This document shows positions 26,670 to 35,394 of a DNA stretch of 64,000 nucleotides, piece by piece. Under the pieces are notes generated by a model, which was not told where the DNA came from, ran no database searches, and was given only the letters and a program-made list of their open reading frames with translations. How positions within the stretch are numbered: the first letter of the stretch is position 1; each line of letters begins with the position of its first letter. This DNA is from Allohahella sp002354735. Lineage in GTDB: Bacteria; Pseudomonadota; Gammaproteobacteria; Pseudomonadales; Oleiphilaceae. A program made the position numbers and the translations under genes. The stretch lies in assembly GCF_047946665.1 (NCBI RefSeq), contig NZ_CP172312.1:2046001-2110000 (forward strand), given 5' to 3'.

Positions 26670-28390
26670 CAGTCGCCGCTGGCCGTCGGGTCGATCAGCG
26701 CGCTGATGGTCTCGAGGCTATCGATGTCTTCCACGGTCTTGTCTTCGCGCCATCGGGATATGCGTGGGAAGCGCACGGCGATGCCGGACTTGTGACGCGT
26801 CGAGCGTGCGATCCCTTCAAAAGCCAGTTCAAAAACCTGCAGCGGCTCTACCGACCGCACCGGCCCGAAACGCTCGATGGTATGGCGCCGGATCCAGTGA
26901 TCCAGCCGACGGATTTCGGCGTCGGTCAGTCCAGAATAAGCCTTGGCAAAAGGCACCAGCTCTTCGCCGGCCCTGACGGCGAATGTGTAGTCAGTGTACA
27001 GATTCGAGCGACGGCCGTGTCCTGCCTGTGCATAGAGCATGACGGCGTCCACAGTGTATGGCTCGATCTTCCATTTCCACCAGCCACCACGTACCCGCCC
27101 TGCCTCATACACCGAGTCCAGCCGTTTGAGCATAAGCCCTTCAACGCCGCGCTCACGACTTTCCTGTCGTAGCGATTCGAGCCCCTGCCAATGGCCCGCC
27201 CTGGAGTCTTTCTGACTAACGTCAACAACAACCGGCGGTAAGGTACGAAGTGGCTGCAGACCAGCGTTGGCCTCGGGCTGAGTTTTCAATATTCGATCTA
27301 TATAGGCTCGCCGCTCGGTCAGTGGGCGCTGTCGCAGATCCTCACCCTCAAACTCGAGACAGTCGAACACGAGGCAGACGATCGGAATATCACGCTGCAT
27401 CTTTTCAGATACTTTTTTGCGCCCAAGACGCCGCTGTAGCTGGTTGAAATCGGCCGGCCGCCCTTCCAGTCCGGCAGTGCCGGCACCTCTTTGAGTTTCC
27501 AGCTCGGGCTCGTCGGCCCAGGCCAGCAGTTCCGCGTCAAGCACACAGTCATAGCCAAGCGCTTCCACGGCGCGCTCGATCTCTGGGAACTGCGCGTTGA
27601 TCATGTCCTCACCGCGCGACCAGATCATCACCGTGCCTTCGCGCCTGATCAGCTGGGCGCGGATGCCATCGTACTTCCATTCCGCCAGCCAGTGCGCCCG
27701 ATCGCCCAGAATGTCATCGAGGGCGTTCTCACCTGGCTCGAGTGGATAGGCGAGACAGAAGGGATAGGGCTTGGCGGGATCGGCCTCCTCGGTCCGGCTG
27801 ATAAGCTTTTCAAAGACCTCAGCGCTCGGCTCCCACTGACCGGCAAGGCGGTGCTGGATGACGGCCGGGGGCAACTCGGCAATTTTCGCCAGGGCTTTGG
27901 CTACCACGCCTCTGGATACGCCCACGCGAAAGCTGCCACCGGCCATCTTACAGAGTACGAAACATTGCAAGGGGGGTTGCGGCAAAACGTTTGTCACGAA
28001 CCACTCGCGCTTGACCTCGTCAGGTTTGTTTACGAGTACGCGAAGTTCGCTCATCCAGCTGGCAAGACTCTTGTCCGGCGGCTGGATTGCGGCGCTCTGA
28101 TCAATACCTGGCGAAGATTTCAATAACAGCGCCACAGTTTCGGCAATGTCACCGACATGGCTGTAACACTCTTCAACGATCCACTCGGGCCAGCCACAAG
28201 GGTCCACGAGCACCTGGCGCAGGAGGCGCCCCGATACCGCCCGGCGAGCACGCAGCCCTGAGAGTAGAAAGGCCGCCCAGGCACCGTCGGCCGCATCGCA
28301 ACTTCGGAAGTACTTCACCAAGGCATCGATCTTCTCGTTAGTCGACGTCGTGGTATCGAGTGCGTTGAACAGTGCGGTGAAGGCTTTCAT
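26669..28390 (-). CDS. ATP-dependent DNA ligase (repair cassette)
   Basis: A 573-residue ATP-type ligase with an N-terminal DNA-binding domain (1-200), nucleotidyltransferase core and OB domain. The adenylated lysine is K239 in KYDGIR; ELLAWAD, VFDCLEFEGEDL and EGLMLKRLDSVYEAGRVRG with WWKWK are further ligase motifs. It seals nicks using ATP and is distinct from the essential NAD ligase. The start at 28390 overlaps the exonuclease stop by four bases (ATGA); the frame extends a further 36 bases, but that start would lie inside the exonuclease. Confidence 0.94.
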   Translation of the reverse strand: MKAFTALFNALDTTTSTNEKIDALVKYFRSCDAADGAWAAFLLSGLRARRAVSGRLLRQVLVDPCGWPEWIVEECYSHVGDIAETVALLLKSSPGIDQSAAIQPPDKSLASWMSELRVLVNKPDEVKREWFVTNVLPQPPLQCFVLCKMAGGSFRVGVSRGVVAKALAKIAELPPAVIQHRLAGQWEPSAEVFEKLISRTEEADPAKPYPFCLAYPLEPGENALDDILGDRAHWLAEWKYDGIRAQLIRREGTVMIWSRGEDMINAQFPEIERAVEALGYDCVLDAELLAWADEPELETQRGAGTAGLEGRPADFNQLQRRLGRKKVSEKMQRDIPIVCLVFDCLEFEGEDLRQRPLTERRAYIDRILKTQPEANAGLQPLRTLPPVVVDVSQKDSRAGHWQGLESLRQESRERGVEGLMLKRLDSVYEAGRVRGGWWKWKIEPYTVDAVMLYAQAGHGRRSNLYTDYTFAVRAGEELVPFAKAYSGLTDAEIRRLDHWIRRHTIERFGPVRSVEPLQVFELAFEGIARSTRHKSGIAVRFPRISRWREDKTVEDIDSLETISALIDPTASGD

Positions 28391-29433
28391 TCTTCGTCCG
28401 AAAATGCGGTTGCCAGAGGCTCGCAAGCTCGCCCGCGTTCGCGGAGATAACGAATTAGAATATCGGTATTGCCATGCGTGGGGAATACGGCCGAAGCGCC
28501 GCTGCCATCGATGAGCTGCATCAGTTGTGGCCAGTCCGCGTGATCGGAAATGATGAAGCCGCGGTCATAACCGCGTCGGCGGCGGTTGCCCCGCACCTGC
28601 ATCCAGCCGGAGCAGAAGCCGATTTCGGCTTTCCTGAAGCGTTTCATCCAGGTAGATCCGCTCGCGCTGGGCGGCGCCAGTACCAGCTGGCCGGCTACCA
28701 CATCGGCGTCTTTCGCAGCGGCTGTGGGGTACATGGCAATGCCTGCTGCCCGATACAGTTCGGTAAGCGTCTCCATCGCGCCGTGCTGCAGCACGTGCGG
28801 GGCCGGCGGTGGTTCATCCTCAGCCTCGGCATACCGCAACAGTTCCGCCAGAATTCGCTGCGCCTTGCCAAAGGCGTAGGCACACAGCACAGCAGTCTTG
28901 CCGCGGGCAGCACAATGACGCCACCAGCTCACGATATCAGCAATCTCCGATTCGATTGCAGGCCAGCGATAGATGGGCATGGCAAAGGTGGCTTCAGTGA
29001 TCAGCTGATCGCATTGAACCAGCTCGAAGGGCGCGCAGCTGGGATCGGGCTCGATCTTGAAATCGCCGGTTATGACGGTGACGCCCTCCCCGCTCTCGAT
29101 CCTGACCTGCGAGGAGCCCAGCACGTGGCCGGCAGAATGCAGCGTCACGGCCGGCGCATCGTTGGCAGCCCCACCCAGATCAAGCGGCTCACCATAGTCG
29201 AAGCCTCGCACATCGATGTCATTGCCCAGGCGGTGCCGCAGGATTGGCACCGAGTCATGATGCGCGAAGTAATGGCCATGCCCCATGCTGGCATGATCAC
29301 TATGGGCGTGTGTAATAATGGCACGGCCAACCGGCTTCCATGGATCGATATAGGCTTCGAGCGCTGGGCAGTACAAGCCATTATCGGTGAGCTCGATGGT
29401 ATGCAACCTGGGAGACTCGTTCACGGCGGTCAT
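28387..29433 (-). CDS. Ligase-associated exonuclease (metallo-beta-lactamase fold)
   Basis: About 348 residues. The zinc-binding HAHSDH (42-47) is that of the MBL/beta-CASP nucleases; further metal ligands fall in SAGHVLGSSQV, TGDFK and SDHADWPQL, and FPTHGN is near the C-terminus. This Artemis/SNM1-like nuclease is the first gene of the repair cassette. The ATG at 29433 is chosen for homologous length; the frame reaches 29583 but would overlap the divergent PilZ gene. No strong ribosome site is visible. Confidence 0.9.
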   Translation of the reverse strand: MTAVNESPRLHTIELTDNGLYCPALEAYIDPWKPVGRAIITHAHSDHASMGHGHYFAHHDSVPILRHRLGNDIDVRGFDYGEPLDLGGAANDAPAVTLHSAGHVLGSSQVRIESGEGVTVITGDFKIEPDPSCAPFELVQCDQLITEATFAMPIYRWPAIESEIADIVSWWRHCAARGKTAVLCAYAFGKAQRILAELLRYAEAEDEPPPAPHVLQHGAMETLTELYRAAGIAMYPTAAAKDADVVAGQLVLAPPSASGSTWMKRFRKAEIGFCSGWMQVRGNRRRRGYDRGFIISDHADWPQLMQLIDGSGASAVFPTHGNTDILIRYLRERGRACEPLATAFSDEE

Positions 29434-29500
29434 TTCATTGCGTAAGTCATGGACTATACTTCGATGATGGGTGCGGTCGGCGCGATAGTAGTGCTCGACT

Positions 29501-29944
29501 ATGCAATACGCAGATGAATTCAGATTGGACGGTGTTTTGGATAACGACGACGATGACTTCGAGGCATTACTCGGAAAGGACAAAGAGTCCCAGGATAATC
29601 ATGATGACCTGGATTTCGATGACGAAGATTTCGCTGCGGCCGCGCGAAGCAAGGAGCTTCGGCAACATCAACGCATCAAAGCCTCGTTCAGGGTAGAGGT
29701 CGTGCACCCGTCGACGGGCACGATGGTGACGCAGACACGGGATATCTCAGAGTCAGGCGCGTTCATCAAGCTCAGGAACGAGCTGCTTTCGCACAAGAAC
29801 GTGGAAATCCAGTTGCGGGTGCTTGGCTTGCCATCCGGGCCCGGTGAACTGGTCACCGGTCGGGTCGTGCGGGTTGAGGAGGAAGGTCTGGGCGTCCTCT
29901 TCGTACAGGTTGACAGCGACGGCGCTGCCAACGACGACTACTGA
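29501..29944 (+). CDS. PilZ-domain protein (c-di-GMP binding)
   Basis: A 147-residue protein with an acidic N-terminal tail (residues 10-45 very rich in D/E) and a PilZ domain at about 50-145. The c-di-GMP motifs are kept: R54-x3-R58 (RQHQR) and D81-I-S-E-S-G86. It should bind c-di-GMP and regulate motility, polysaccharide or adhesion functions. It is divergent from the exonuclease gene and convergent with the alcohol dehydrogenase; no neighbour reveals its target. Confidence 0.9.
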   Translation: MQYADEFRLDGVLDNDDDDFEALLGKDKESQDNHDDLDFDDEDFAAAARSKELRQHQRIKASFRVEVVHPSTGTMVTQTRDISESGAFIKLRNELLSHKNVEIQLRVLGLPSGPGELVTGRVVRVEEEGLGVLFVQVDSDGAANDDY

Positions 29945-29970
29945 AGGCTGCCCTGCCTAAGGGGCATGGC

Positions 29971-31170
29971 CTAATAAGCGCGCTCGAGTAGCTTGAGCAG
30001 GTCTTCGTAATCCGCTTCTACCGGATTGAAGATGATGCTGCCGTCATCCAGCGCCAATTCGGCAATTCTCTTCAGCTGCGAGCGCTCGACCTTGCCGGTT
30101 TCAGAGAGCGTTCGGGGTAGTGAGCACAGCGCATAGAGTTCGTCGCGAAGGCCACGAATCTCTGCAATGGCGGCCTCAGGTCGCTCCTCCTTTGGTGTAG
30201 CGGCGTACACTTCCGGACCTGCGAGGTACAACAGCAGTTCACCGATCACGTCCCGTCCCTGCCCTTGCTCAAGGTTGTACTCGAGCGCAAAAGGCAAAAA
30301 GATACTCATGCACATGCCATGCGGCAGATGCGCAACCGAACCGGTGGCGTGACCAAGCGAATGCACCAGCCCGACCATTGAATTGGAAAAGGCTATCCCC
30401 GCCATCGTAGACGCCTGCGCCAGCTTCAGTCGCAACTGCTTGTCCTTCGGTGTCTGCAGTGTGGCAATCAGATTTTCGCTGATCAGCTTGATAGCGGCAC
30501 TGGCATAGGCATCACTTAATGGATTCTTTCCAAGACAGGTGAACGCTTCGATCGAATGCGTCATGGCATCCATGGCCGTCGCGGCTGTGATGTGCGGCGG
30601 CAGGGTCAGCGTCATGCGCGGGTCGATGATGGCGGCATTGGGCAGCAGAAATGGCGAGCTGAACGGCAGCTTTACGCCTTTGGCCAGATCCGCAATAACG
30701 GCGACCGAGGTGACTTCTGAGCCTGTCCCCGCAGTGGTTGGGACGACGAAGAAAGGCTTCAACGGATGCTTGAGAATGCCCGCGCCAGAGAATTTCGCCA
30801 GGTTGTCACTCTCCTCAGACACCAGGATATTTACCGCCTTGGCAGTATCGATCACCGAACCGCCACCGACGGCTACCAGCGAGTCCGCGGCCAGTTTGCG
30901 ATACTGGGCAACGATCGCCGCAACAGTCTCGACTGACGAATCGGGCGGCACATCGTCACAGGTGCCGACGAACTCCATTTGCGCGCTGTCCATCGCGGCG
31001 TGGATATAGTCAGTCAGACCAGCACCGACCACGCCCTTGTCGGTAATGAGCAGTGGACGCTTACAGCCGATGGAAGAGAGTTCGAATGCCAGATGTTCCA
31101 GCGCTGCCTCGCCAGCGATTGTTTTGACAGGACAGAAAAACTCGTAGTAACCCTTGTTTGCAGACTTCAT
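29971..31170 (-). CDS. Iron-containing alcohol dehydrogenase
   Basis: A 399-residue type III alcohol dehydrogenase of normal length. The NAD-binding GGGSVIDTAKAV lies near residue 100. GTGSEVTSVAVI follows, and the metal ligands fall in the MDAMTHSIEAF and VHSLGHATGSVAHLPHG regions. It interconverts primary alcohols and aldehydes with NAD(P). It sits 18 bp after the SCP2 gene and shares its operator-bearing promoter. The window's lipid genes make a fatty or diol alcohol plausible, but the substrate is not shown. Confidence 0.93.
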   Translation of the reverse strand: MKSANKGYYEFFCPVKTIAGEAALEHLAFELSSIGCKRPLLITDKGVVGAGLTDYIHAAMDSAQMEFVGTCDDVPPDSSVETVAAIVAQYRKLAADSLVAVGGGSVIDTAKAVNILVSEESDNLAKFSGAGILKHPLKPFFVVPTTAGTGSEVTSVAVIADLAKGVKLPFSSPFLLPNAAIIDPRMTLTLPPHITAATAMDAMTHSIEAFTCLGKNPLSDAYASAAIKLISENLIATLQTPKDKQLRLKLAQASTMAGIAFSNSMVGLVHSLGHATGSVAHLPHGMCMSIFLPFALEYNLEQGQGRDVIGELLLYLAGPEVYAATPKEERPEAAIAEIRGLRDELYALCSLPRTLSETGKVERSQLKRIAELALDDGSIIFNPVEADYEDLLKLLERAY

Positions 31171-31188
31171 GGTTTGTTCCTGTAAAAA

Positions 31189-31782
31189 TCAATGCTTGCC
31201 GAGAGGCAGTGCAGGTGAAAGATCGCTCATGGTGGATTTGAGATGATTGAGCTGGTCGCCGATAAAGGCGGTGGTGGCGCCGGCGTAGACTTTCAAAGCC
31301 ATCGGCACTTTCGTAGTGAACGGCAGTCGATCTACCCGCTTTACCGCGAGCTGAGCTACCACATCTGGAAGAATGATGCTTTCGAGCCGGTTCAGGACCC
31401 GCACCATACGCACGGCGTAAGACACATCGCCGTCCACGATCATACGATCATTCGCGAAGGCCTGGCTGGTGCTTTCCTGAAAGGAAAGCATACGGAAAGC
31501 CAGTTCGATGTGCTTGATGCTGATGGTGAGATCAGGCTCGGCCTGGGCCTTGGCGCCAAGATAGCGCAGGCTGCCGTCGCCATCTTTCATGACCATAAGC
31601 GCTGGCTGACCAGTCCCGACCCTCATGCAGAAGATGAACCCGTTCGGTAGCCCTGCCACCTCGCTTTGCACCAGTGCATCCTGCTGGGACAGCGCCTGCA
31701 GCGCCCGTCCCACTGTTTCCATCATGATGGTGACGTATAGTTTCTTGCCGGTAAAAGCGAGTTGTAGGCCCTGTTTTCGCAT
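31189..31782 (-). CDS. SCP2 sterol/lipid-binding domain protein
   Basis: A 197-residue protein with an SCP2-like lipid-binding domain at about 20-120 (NGFIFCMRVGTGQPALMVMKDGDGSLRY is interrupted by short loops). The domain is known to bind acyl chains or sterols in a hydrophobic tunnel. The start at 31782 has GGAAG seven bases upstream; longer and shorter ATGs exist in frame. It is the first gene of a two-gene operon with the iron alcohol dehydrogenase, so it may carry or sequester its hydrophobic substrate (inference). Confidence 0.78.
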   Translation of the reverse strand: MRKQGLQLAFTGKKLYVTIMMETVGRALQALSQQDALVQSEVAGLPNGFIFCMRVGTGQPALMVMKDGDGSLRYLGAKAQAEPDLTISIKHIELAFRMLSFQESTSQAFANDRMIVDGDVSYAVRMVRVLNRLESIILPDVVAQLAVKRVDRLPFTTKVPMALKVYAGATTAFIGDQLNHLKSTMSDLSPALPLGKH

Positions 31783-31817
31783 CGACTGCTTCCGTTGTGA
31801 CTGCTTGATGCGACGAA

Positions 31818-31859
31818 TTAGAGCAAAAACTCTAAAATTATACAAGGGCGAATGATTCG
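31818..31859 (-). promoter_or_regulatory. Promoter with two perfect palindromes before the SCP2-ADH operon
   Basis: On the minus strand a consensus TATAAT lies at 31842-31837. Just downstream is the perfect palindrome TTAGAG-CAAAAA-CTCTAA (31818-31835). On the other side, at 31849-31859, is CGAATGATTCG, with perfect 5-bp arms. No good -35 box is seen, which fits a site needing an activator or held by a repressor. The regulator is unknown. Confidence 0.55.
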
Positions 31860-32186
31860 GAGCTGTTGTAAGTACCAGCGTTGGATGAGATCCGGTCTCA
31901 AGTTACTGGAGATATGGGTTGAGCCAGAGCGCGGTGCAAGAGAATATCCATGAGTGGAACGAAATTGCGCTGCGCACACAGCCCGGAACTGAAAGCGAAG
32001 GTCGGCCTTGGCCCAGAGCTTCTTTACTTGCAAGCGAGGGCCCAAGCCAGCGGCAACCTCGCAGCCAATAGTTTCATAGATTTTCGCGTGGCGAAGCAGT
32101 TTCCTGGGCCGCACGTCGTAGCACTGAGTACGCAGAATAGCTATCATCACATTTCAATTGACTGGAACTTTAGGAAGATATCAAGG
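31860..32186. other. Intergenic stretch without a recognised gene
   Basis: Short frames occur on both strands but none shows family resemblance or a good ribosome site. It marks the left edge of the accessory region; no integrase, tRNA or attachment repeat was seen in it. Confidence 0.5.
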
Positions 32187-32582
32187 ATGAACACTATTTC
32201 GCCGAGCGCAGAAGCTGCAGCCAGCGTCGTACTCCTCCTTCAGATCCTCGCCTATGCAGTCATGCTCTATCCAGTAGCGTACCTGGTAGGCATGGTCGCA
32301 GGCCCCTCCCTTGGTCAGAACATAACGTGGCTAATATCCATAGTCGCTGCATTTGTCGTATCAAGAGTCATGTTCGATCCAACGAAGTCTTCGACACTGG
32401 TTCGCCGAGCACTAGGCTTTGTGATTACCCCATTCGCGAGTCATCTCTCCAGCGTATCATCCCGTACCGTCCAAGTGGAGTGTGCTGTGCTGACACTGGT
32501 CGGCTTCGGTGGTGTAACTGGCGCCCTGTATACAATGACCCTTCTGGCTAGTTTTAATGGTCTTATGGTTCGGTATTCCTGA
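32187..32582 (+). CDS. Small hydrophobic membrane protein, unknown
   Basis: 131 residues with about three or four hydrophobic segments (residues 12-40, 45-62, 75-90 and 100-125). The ATG at 32187 has AGGAAG eight bases upstream, which selects it over an upstream in-frame start at 31950. It lies alone at the left edge of the accessory region, before the hsdS remnant. No family is recognised and composition is slightly more AT-rich than in neighbouring housekeeping genes. Confidence 0.55.
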   Translation: MNTISPSAEAAASVVLLLQILAYAVMLYPVAYLVGMVAGPSLGQNITWLISIVAAFVVSRVMFDPTKSSTLVRRALGFVITPFASHLSSVSSRTVQVECAVLTLVGFGGVTGALYTMTLLASFNGLMVRYS

Positions 32583-32646
32583 ACCTCTCACTATGCTCGA
32601 GACGGACTTGAGAGTCTTATTAAAGCGGCAAGCTGACGCTTCGACT

Positions 32647-32814
32647 GTCGCTGCTTTGTTTTCGAGACAGACGAACAACAAACGAGAGAAAGCGACGTCA
32701 GCCGATCTCCGCAACACCCTCCTCCCCAAACTCCTATCCGACCAACTGCGGATTGCTGAAGCCGGACACCAGCGCGAGTTTATGCCAAGAGAGAAACTAA
32801 ACTTCTCAGCATGA
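32647..32814 (+). pseudogene. hsdS: C-terminal remnant of a type I restriction specificity subunit
   Basis: The reading frame at 32698-32760 encodes SADLRNTLLPKLLSDQLRI, which matches the very conserved C-terminal helix of HsdS proteins (typically ..LRDTLLPKLLSGELRI). Nothing resembling the target-recognition domains precedes it, and no hsdM is present. The remainder of the short frame (to 32814) is an unrelated tail. With the hsdR remnant at 35395 it brackets the AbiE module. Confidence 0.6.
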
Positions 32815-32889
32815 CGATTGACCGAAAATGAACTTGATACGAATATCACCTGAGTGATTTGTCGCTCTGAAAGGTGACCCGAGCAACTG

Positions 32890-33474
32890 ATGATCCACCT
32901 ACACTGCACCCAGAAACTCTTCGCCAAGCTGCCGGTAAATGACATTGGCCGGCTGCCGAAGACGAGAGCCCGCCCCGGCGCAGCTAACGATCCGGGCGAA
33001 AGCCCGCTAAGCGGCTGGCACGCCAATCTGATTACGCTCCAGCGCCGCAACTGTGTGTTGTTCGTGCACGAAAAAACACGCTTTCCAGTAGTGATTACCT
33101 GCCTGACCAAACCAGATTTCGCCGAGTTTGATTATTTCTTTCAGGACGGGTTGATGAACACCCTGCTCAAGGGTGGCGCGAATCAAGCTCAGCTTGACGC
33201 CGCCGCCCGCGCCCTCGCGCCACTTCAGTGCGATGCGCTACGCGATCGCTCAGTGCAGGGTACGCTCAATCAGATGAAGCAGGATGTGGAGCATCTTCTC
33301 TGGCACGACCAACTTTCGATTGCCGATCTCGGCCCGTACAGCACTGGCGTCTGGCTTGCTAATCGGCCCTGTGGCATCAAGGGTGGCAAGGACTATATTT
33401 GGCCGCTGAAGGCAATGCTGGCGCTACTGGACCAAAAGAGGTTTTCACCCCCGCTGCCTACACCCGACTTGTGA
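32890..33474 (+). CDS. DUF6933-like protein
   Basis: 194 residues beginning MIHLHCTQKLFAKLP, with GWHANLITLQRRNCVLFV and FPVVITCL. This pattern recalls DUF6933, a small family of unknown function often found near restriction and toxin-antitoxin genes. No catalytic motif is apparent. A diverged copy of its last 15 codons recurs at 35338, after the AbiE genes. The family name is from memory and moderately certain. Confidence 0.7.
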   Translation: MIHLHCTQKLFAKLPVNDIGRLPKTRARPGAANDPGESPLSGWHANLITLQRRNCVLFVHEKTRFPVVITCLTKPDFAEFDYFFQDGLMNTLLKGGANQAQLDAAARALAPLQCDALRDRSVQGTLNQMKQDVEHLLWHDQLSIADLGPYSTGVWLANRPCGIKGGKDYIWPLKAMLALLDQKRFSPPLPTPDL

Positions 33475-33546
33475 TGCGCGACCCGCCGGACCTACTTACC
33501 GGCAACGCTCAGAAGGTTTATCTTATATAGAAAACTAACACCTTAA

Positions 33547-33598
33547 GGGTTACTATTTATGCCAGAGTAAACCCAATGTTTAACAAATACCGTTTACT
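33547..33598. promoter_or_regulatory. Inverted repeats upstream of abiEi (autoregulation candidate)
   Basis: GGGTTACT (33547), AGTAAACCC (33566) and GTTTACT (33592) form overlapping inverted repeats. ACTAACACC followed by AAGG is also directly repeated (33534 and 33596). AbiEi antitoxins are known to bind inverted repeats in their own promoter, so these are candidate operators. Confidence 0.45.
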
Positions 33599-33616
33599 AA
33601 CACCCAAGGCGTGACT

Positions 33617-34390
33617 ATGTCCTCCAAAATAAACTGGCTGATGAAACATACCTTACCGGGCTCACTGGTGTTACAACCCTGGTTAACGCGGCACGACATA
33701 GGCTATTCACTGACCCAGAAATATGTTGCCAGCGGCTGGCTGAGCAAGCTTGCTCCTGGAGTATATGTACGCCCACAAGCCGGCACCACCCCTGCGCCAA
33801 ACTGGGCGGATGCTCTCCAGGCGCTAACTGAACAGCTAAATTTACCTGTACACCTGGCCGGCTTGAGCAGTCTGGCGCAGCAGGGTCTCAGCCATTATTT
33901 ATCACTTGGGCAGGAAGCGGTTTGGGTCGGTGTGGGAAATAGACAGTCTCTTCCCAAATGGTTTCGTGAACTCCCGGGGCAGACATGGCGCTACTGCGGC
34001 AATTACAAACTGACCGACCTCAAAGCAGATGATTTCACCCTGCTGACGGTCGATGGACGAAAAGTCGAAGCCAGTAAACCGGAGCTGGCTGCCTATGAAG
34101 TAGCGGATGCCGTTGGCGACTTCATCACCTTTGAACACGCGGCGGAGCTGTTCCAGGGGCTGGTCAACTTAAGCCCGCGGAAGGTTCAAGCGTTACTTGA
34201 GCGCAGCCGCGCGGTGCAAACCAATCGCGTGTTTCTGTTCCTGAGCCACCAATGTGGGCATCAATGGGTCAAACGCCTCGACGAATCCAAGGTGACGCTG
34301 GGTGCCGGAAAGCGCCAGGTAGTGCCTAACGGGCGCTACGATGAGCGTTATCAGATAACCGTACCCAGTTCCTTGGCGACAAGCGAGTAA
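33617..34390 (+). CDS. abiEi: Type IV antitoxin AbiEi family protein
   Basis: 257 residues. The N-terminal winged-helix-like domain (about 1-75: WLTRHDIGYSLTQKYVASGWLSKLAPGVYVRP) and the middle domain (LHLAGLSSLAQQG-like, WRYCGNYKL) fit the AbiEi_3 antitoxin group. It should repress its own operon and counter the toxin. The ATG at 33617 has AAGG seven bases before it; the frame also has a GTG at 33611. Seven bases separate it from the toxin gene. It appears intact. Confidence 0.88.
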   Translation: MSSKINWLMKHTLPGSLVLQPWLTRHDIGYSLTQKYVASGWLSKLAPGVYVRPQAGTTPAPNWADALQALTEQLNLPVHLAGLSSLAQQGLSHYLSLGQEAVWVGVGNRQSLPKWFRELPGQTWRYCGNYKLTDLKADDFTLLTVDGRKVEASKPELAAYEVADAVGDFITFEHAAELFQGLVNLSPRKVQALLERSRAVQTNRVFLFLSHQCGHQWVKRLDESKVTLGAGKRQVVPNGRYDERYQITVPSSLATSE

Positions 34391-34397
34391 GCCAGAT

Positions 34398-35330
34398 ATG
34401 GATAAGTCCTCGATCTATTATCGGCAGGTCTCTCTGCTGCTCAGATTGTTACCTATAGTTGCCGAGCAGACCGTTTTCGCGCTGAAAGGCGGCACTGCTA
34501 TCAACCTGTTCATACGCAATTTCCCTCGTCTGTCTGTGGACATCGATCTCGCCTACCTACCGCTGGAGCCACGGGATGCTGCCTTGCTGCATGCTCGCGC
34601 TGCCCTACAACAAATAGTTGCCAGGACGAAGGCGCAGCCGATGTTGAACGCATCACTCCACGACAATAAACTGGATGAGCTCAGGGTGATCGTTAGTAGT
34701 GGCGACGCGGTAGTCAAGATCGAGGTATCACCCGTAGCCAGGGGCACACTACATGAGCCAATAACCCTTTCCGTGGTGACGGCTGTTGAGGAAGAATTTG
34801 GTTATGCCGAGATTGCTGTGGTGAGCCTTCCGGATCTTTATGGCGGCAAATTATGCGCCGCACTGGACCGCCAGCACCCCCGAGACCTGTTTGATGTGTA
34901 TATGCTGCTGCGCCACGAAGGCATCACTCGGGAGATCTTCACCGGATTCCTCACCTATGCTCTCGGGCATCCACGTCCCATTCACGAACTCATGGCCCCG
35001 CGCTGGAAAGCGCTGACCGAAAGCTACCAGGACGAGTTCGCAGGCATGACCAATACGGCTGTCACGCAGGCGCAGCTTGAACAGACCCGAACCGACATGG
35101 CAGCTGCCCTGCAGATGCACTTCACCGAGCGTGATCGGAACTTTTTACTCTCGTTCAAGCGCGGCACACCTGACTGGAATTTGTTTGATGAGCCCGCAGC
35201 AGCCCAGTTACCCGCTGTGCGTTGGAAGCTGATGAATATTGAAAAACTGGCAACCAATGCAGTTCGGCACCAACAGCAGATCGCCCTGCTCGAATCGGTG
35301 TCAGACCAATGGCTGTCAGGTGATCATTAG
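34398..35330 (+). CDS. abiEii: AbiEii/AbiGii-type nucleotidyltransferase toxin
   Basis: 310 residues. The nucleotidyltransferase motifs are intact: LKGGTAINLF (K30, G31, G32), metal ligands D48 and D50 in SVDIDLAYLP, and YGGKLCAALDRQHPRDLFDVY. Toxins of this family add nucleotides (to tRNA in studied cases, or bind GTP) and block growth, giving phage abortive infection. It directly follows its antitoxin and no frame damage is visible, so the pair is probably functional. Confidence 0.92.
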   Translation: MDKSSIYYRQVSLLLRLLPIVAEQTVFALKGGTAINLFIRNFPRLSVDIDLAYLPLEPRDAALLHARAALQQIVARTKAQPMLNASLHDNKLDELRVIVSSGDAVVKIEVSPVARGTLHEPITLSVVTAVEEEFGYAEIAVVSLPDLYGGKLCAALDRQHPRDLFDVYMLLRHEGITREIFTGFLTYALGHPRPIHELMAPRWKALTESYQDEFAGMTNTAVTQAQLEQTRTDMAAALQMHFTERDRNFLLSFKRGTPDWNLFDEPAAAQLPAVRWKLMNIEKLATNAVRHQQQIALLESVSDQWLSGDH

Positions 35331-35337
35331 CTCCAGC

Positions 35338-35385
35338 ATTCGGCCGCTGAAGGCAATACTGGCACTATTGGACAAAATGGCCTGA
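35338..35385 (+). pseudogene. Duplicated C-terminal scrap of the DUF6933-like gene
   Basis: The codons here read IRPLKAILALLDKMA and stop. They match IWPLKAMLALLDQKRF at 33398-33445 in the intact gene, with mostly third-position differences. It starts 8 bases after the abiEii stop, so AbiE is flanked by a whole and a partial copy of the same gene. Confidence 0.6.
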
Positions 35386-35394
35386 TGTGGTGGA

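Noticed and set aside
31818..32150. 110-codon minus-strand frame upstream of the SCP2 gene
   Set aside because: It covers the palindromic promoter region and shows no recognisable domain or ribosome site.
32457..33110. 217-codon minus-strand frame across the hsdS remnant and the DUF6933-like gene
   Set aside because: Composition is that of an antisense shadow, it has no family resemblance, and it lies opposite the better-supported plus-strand genes.
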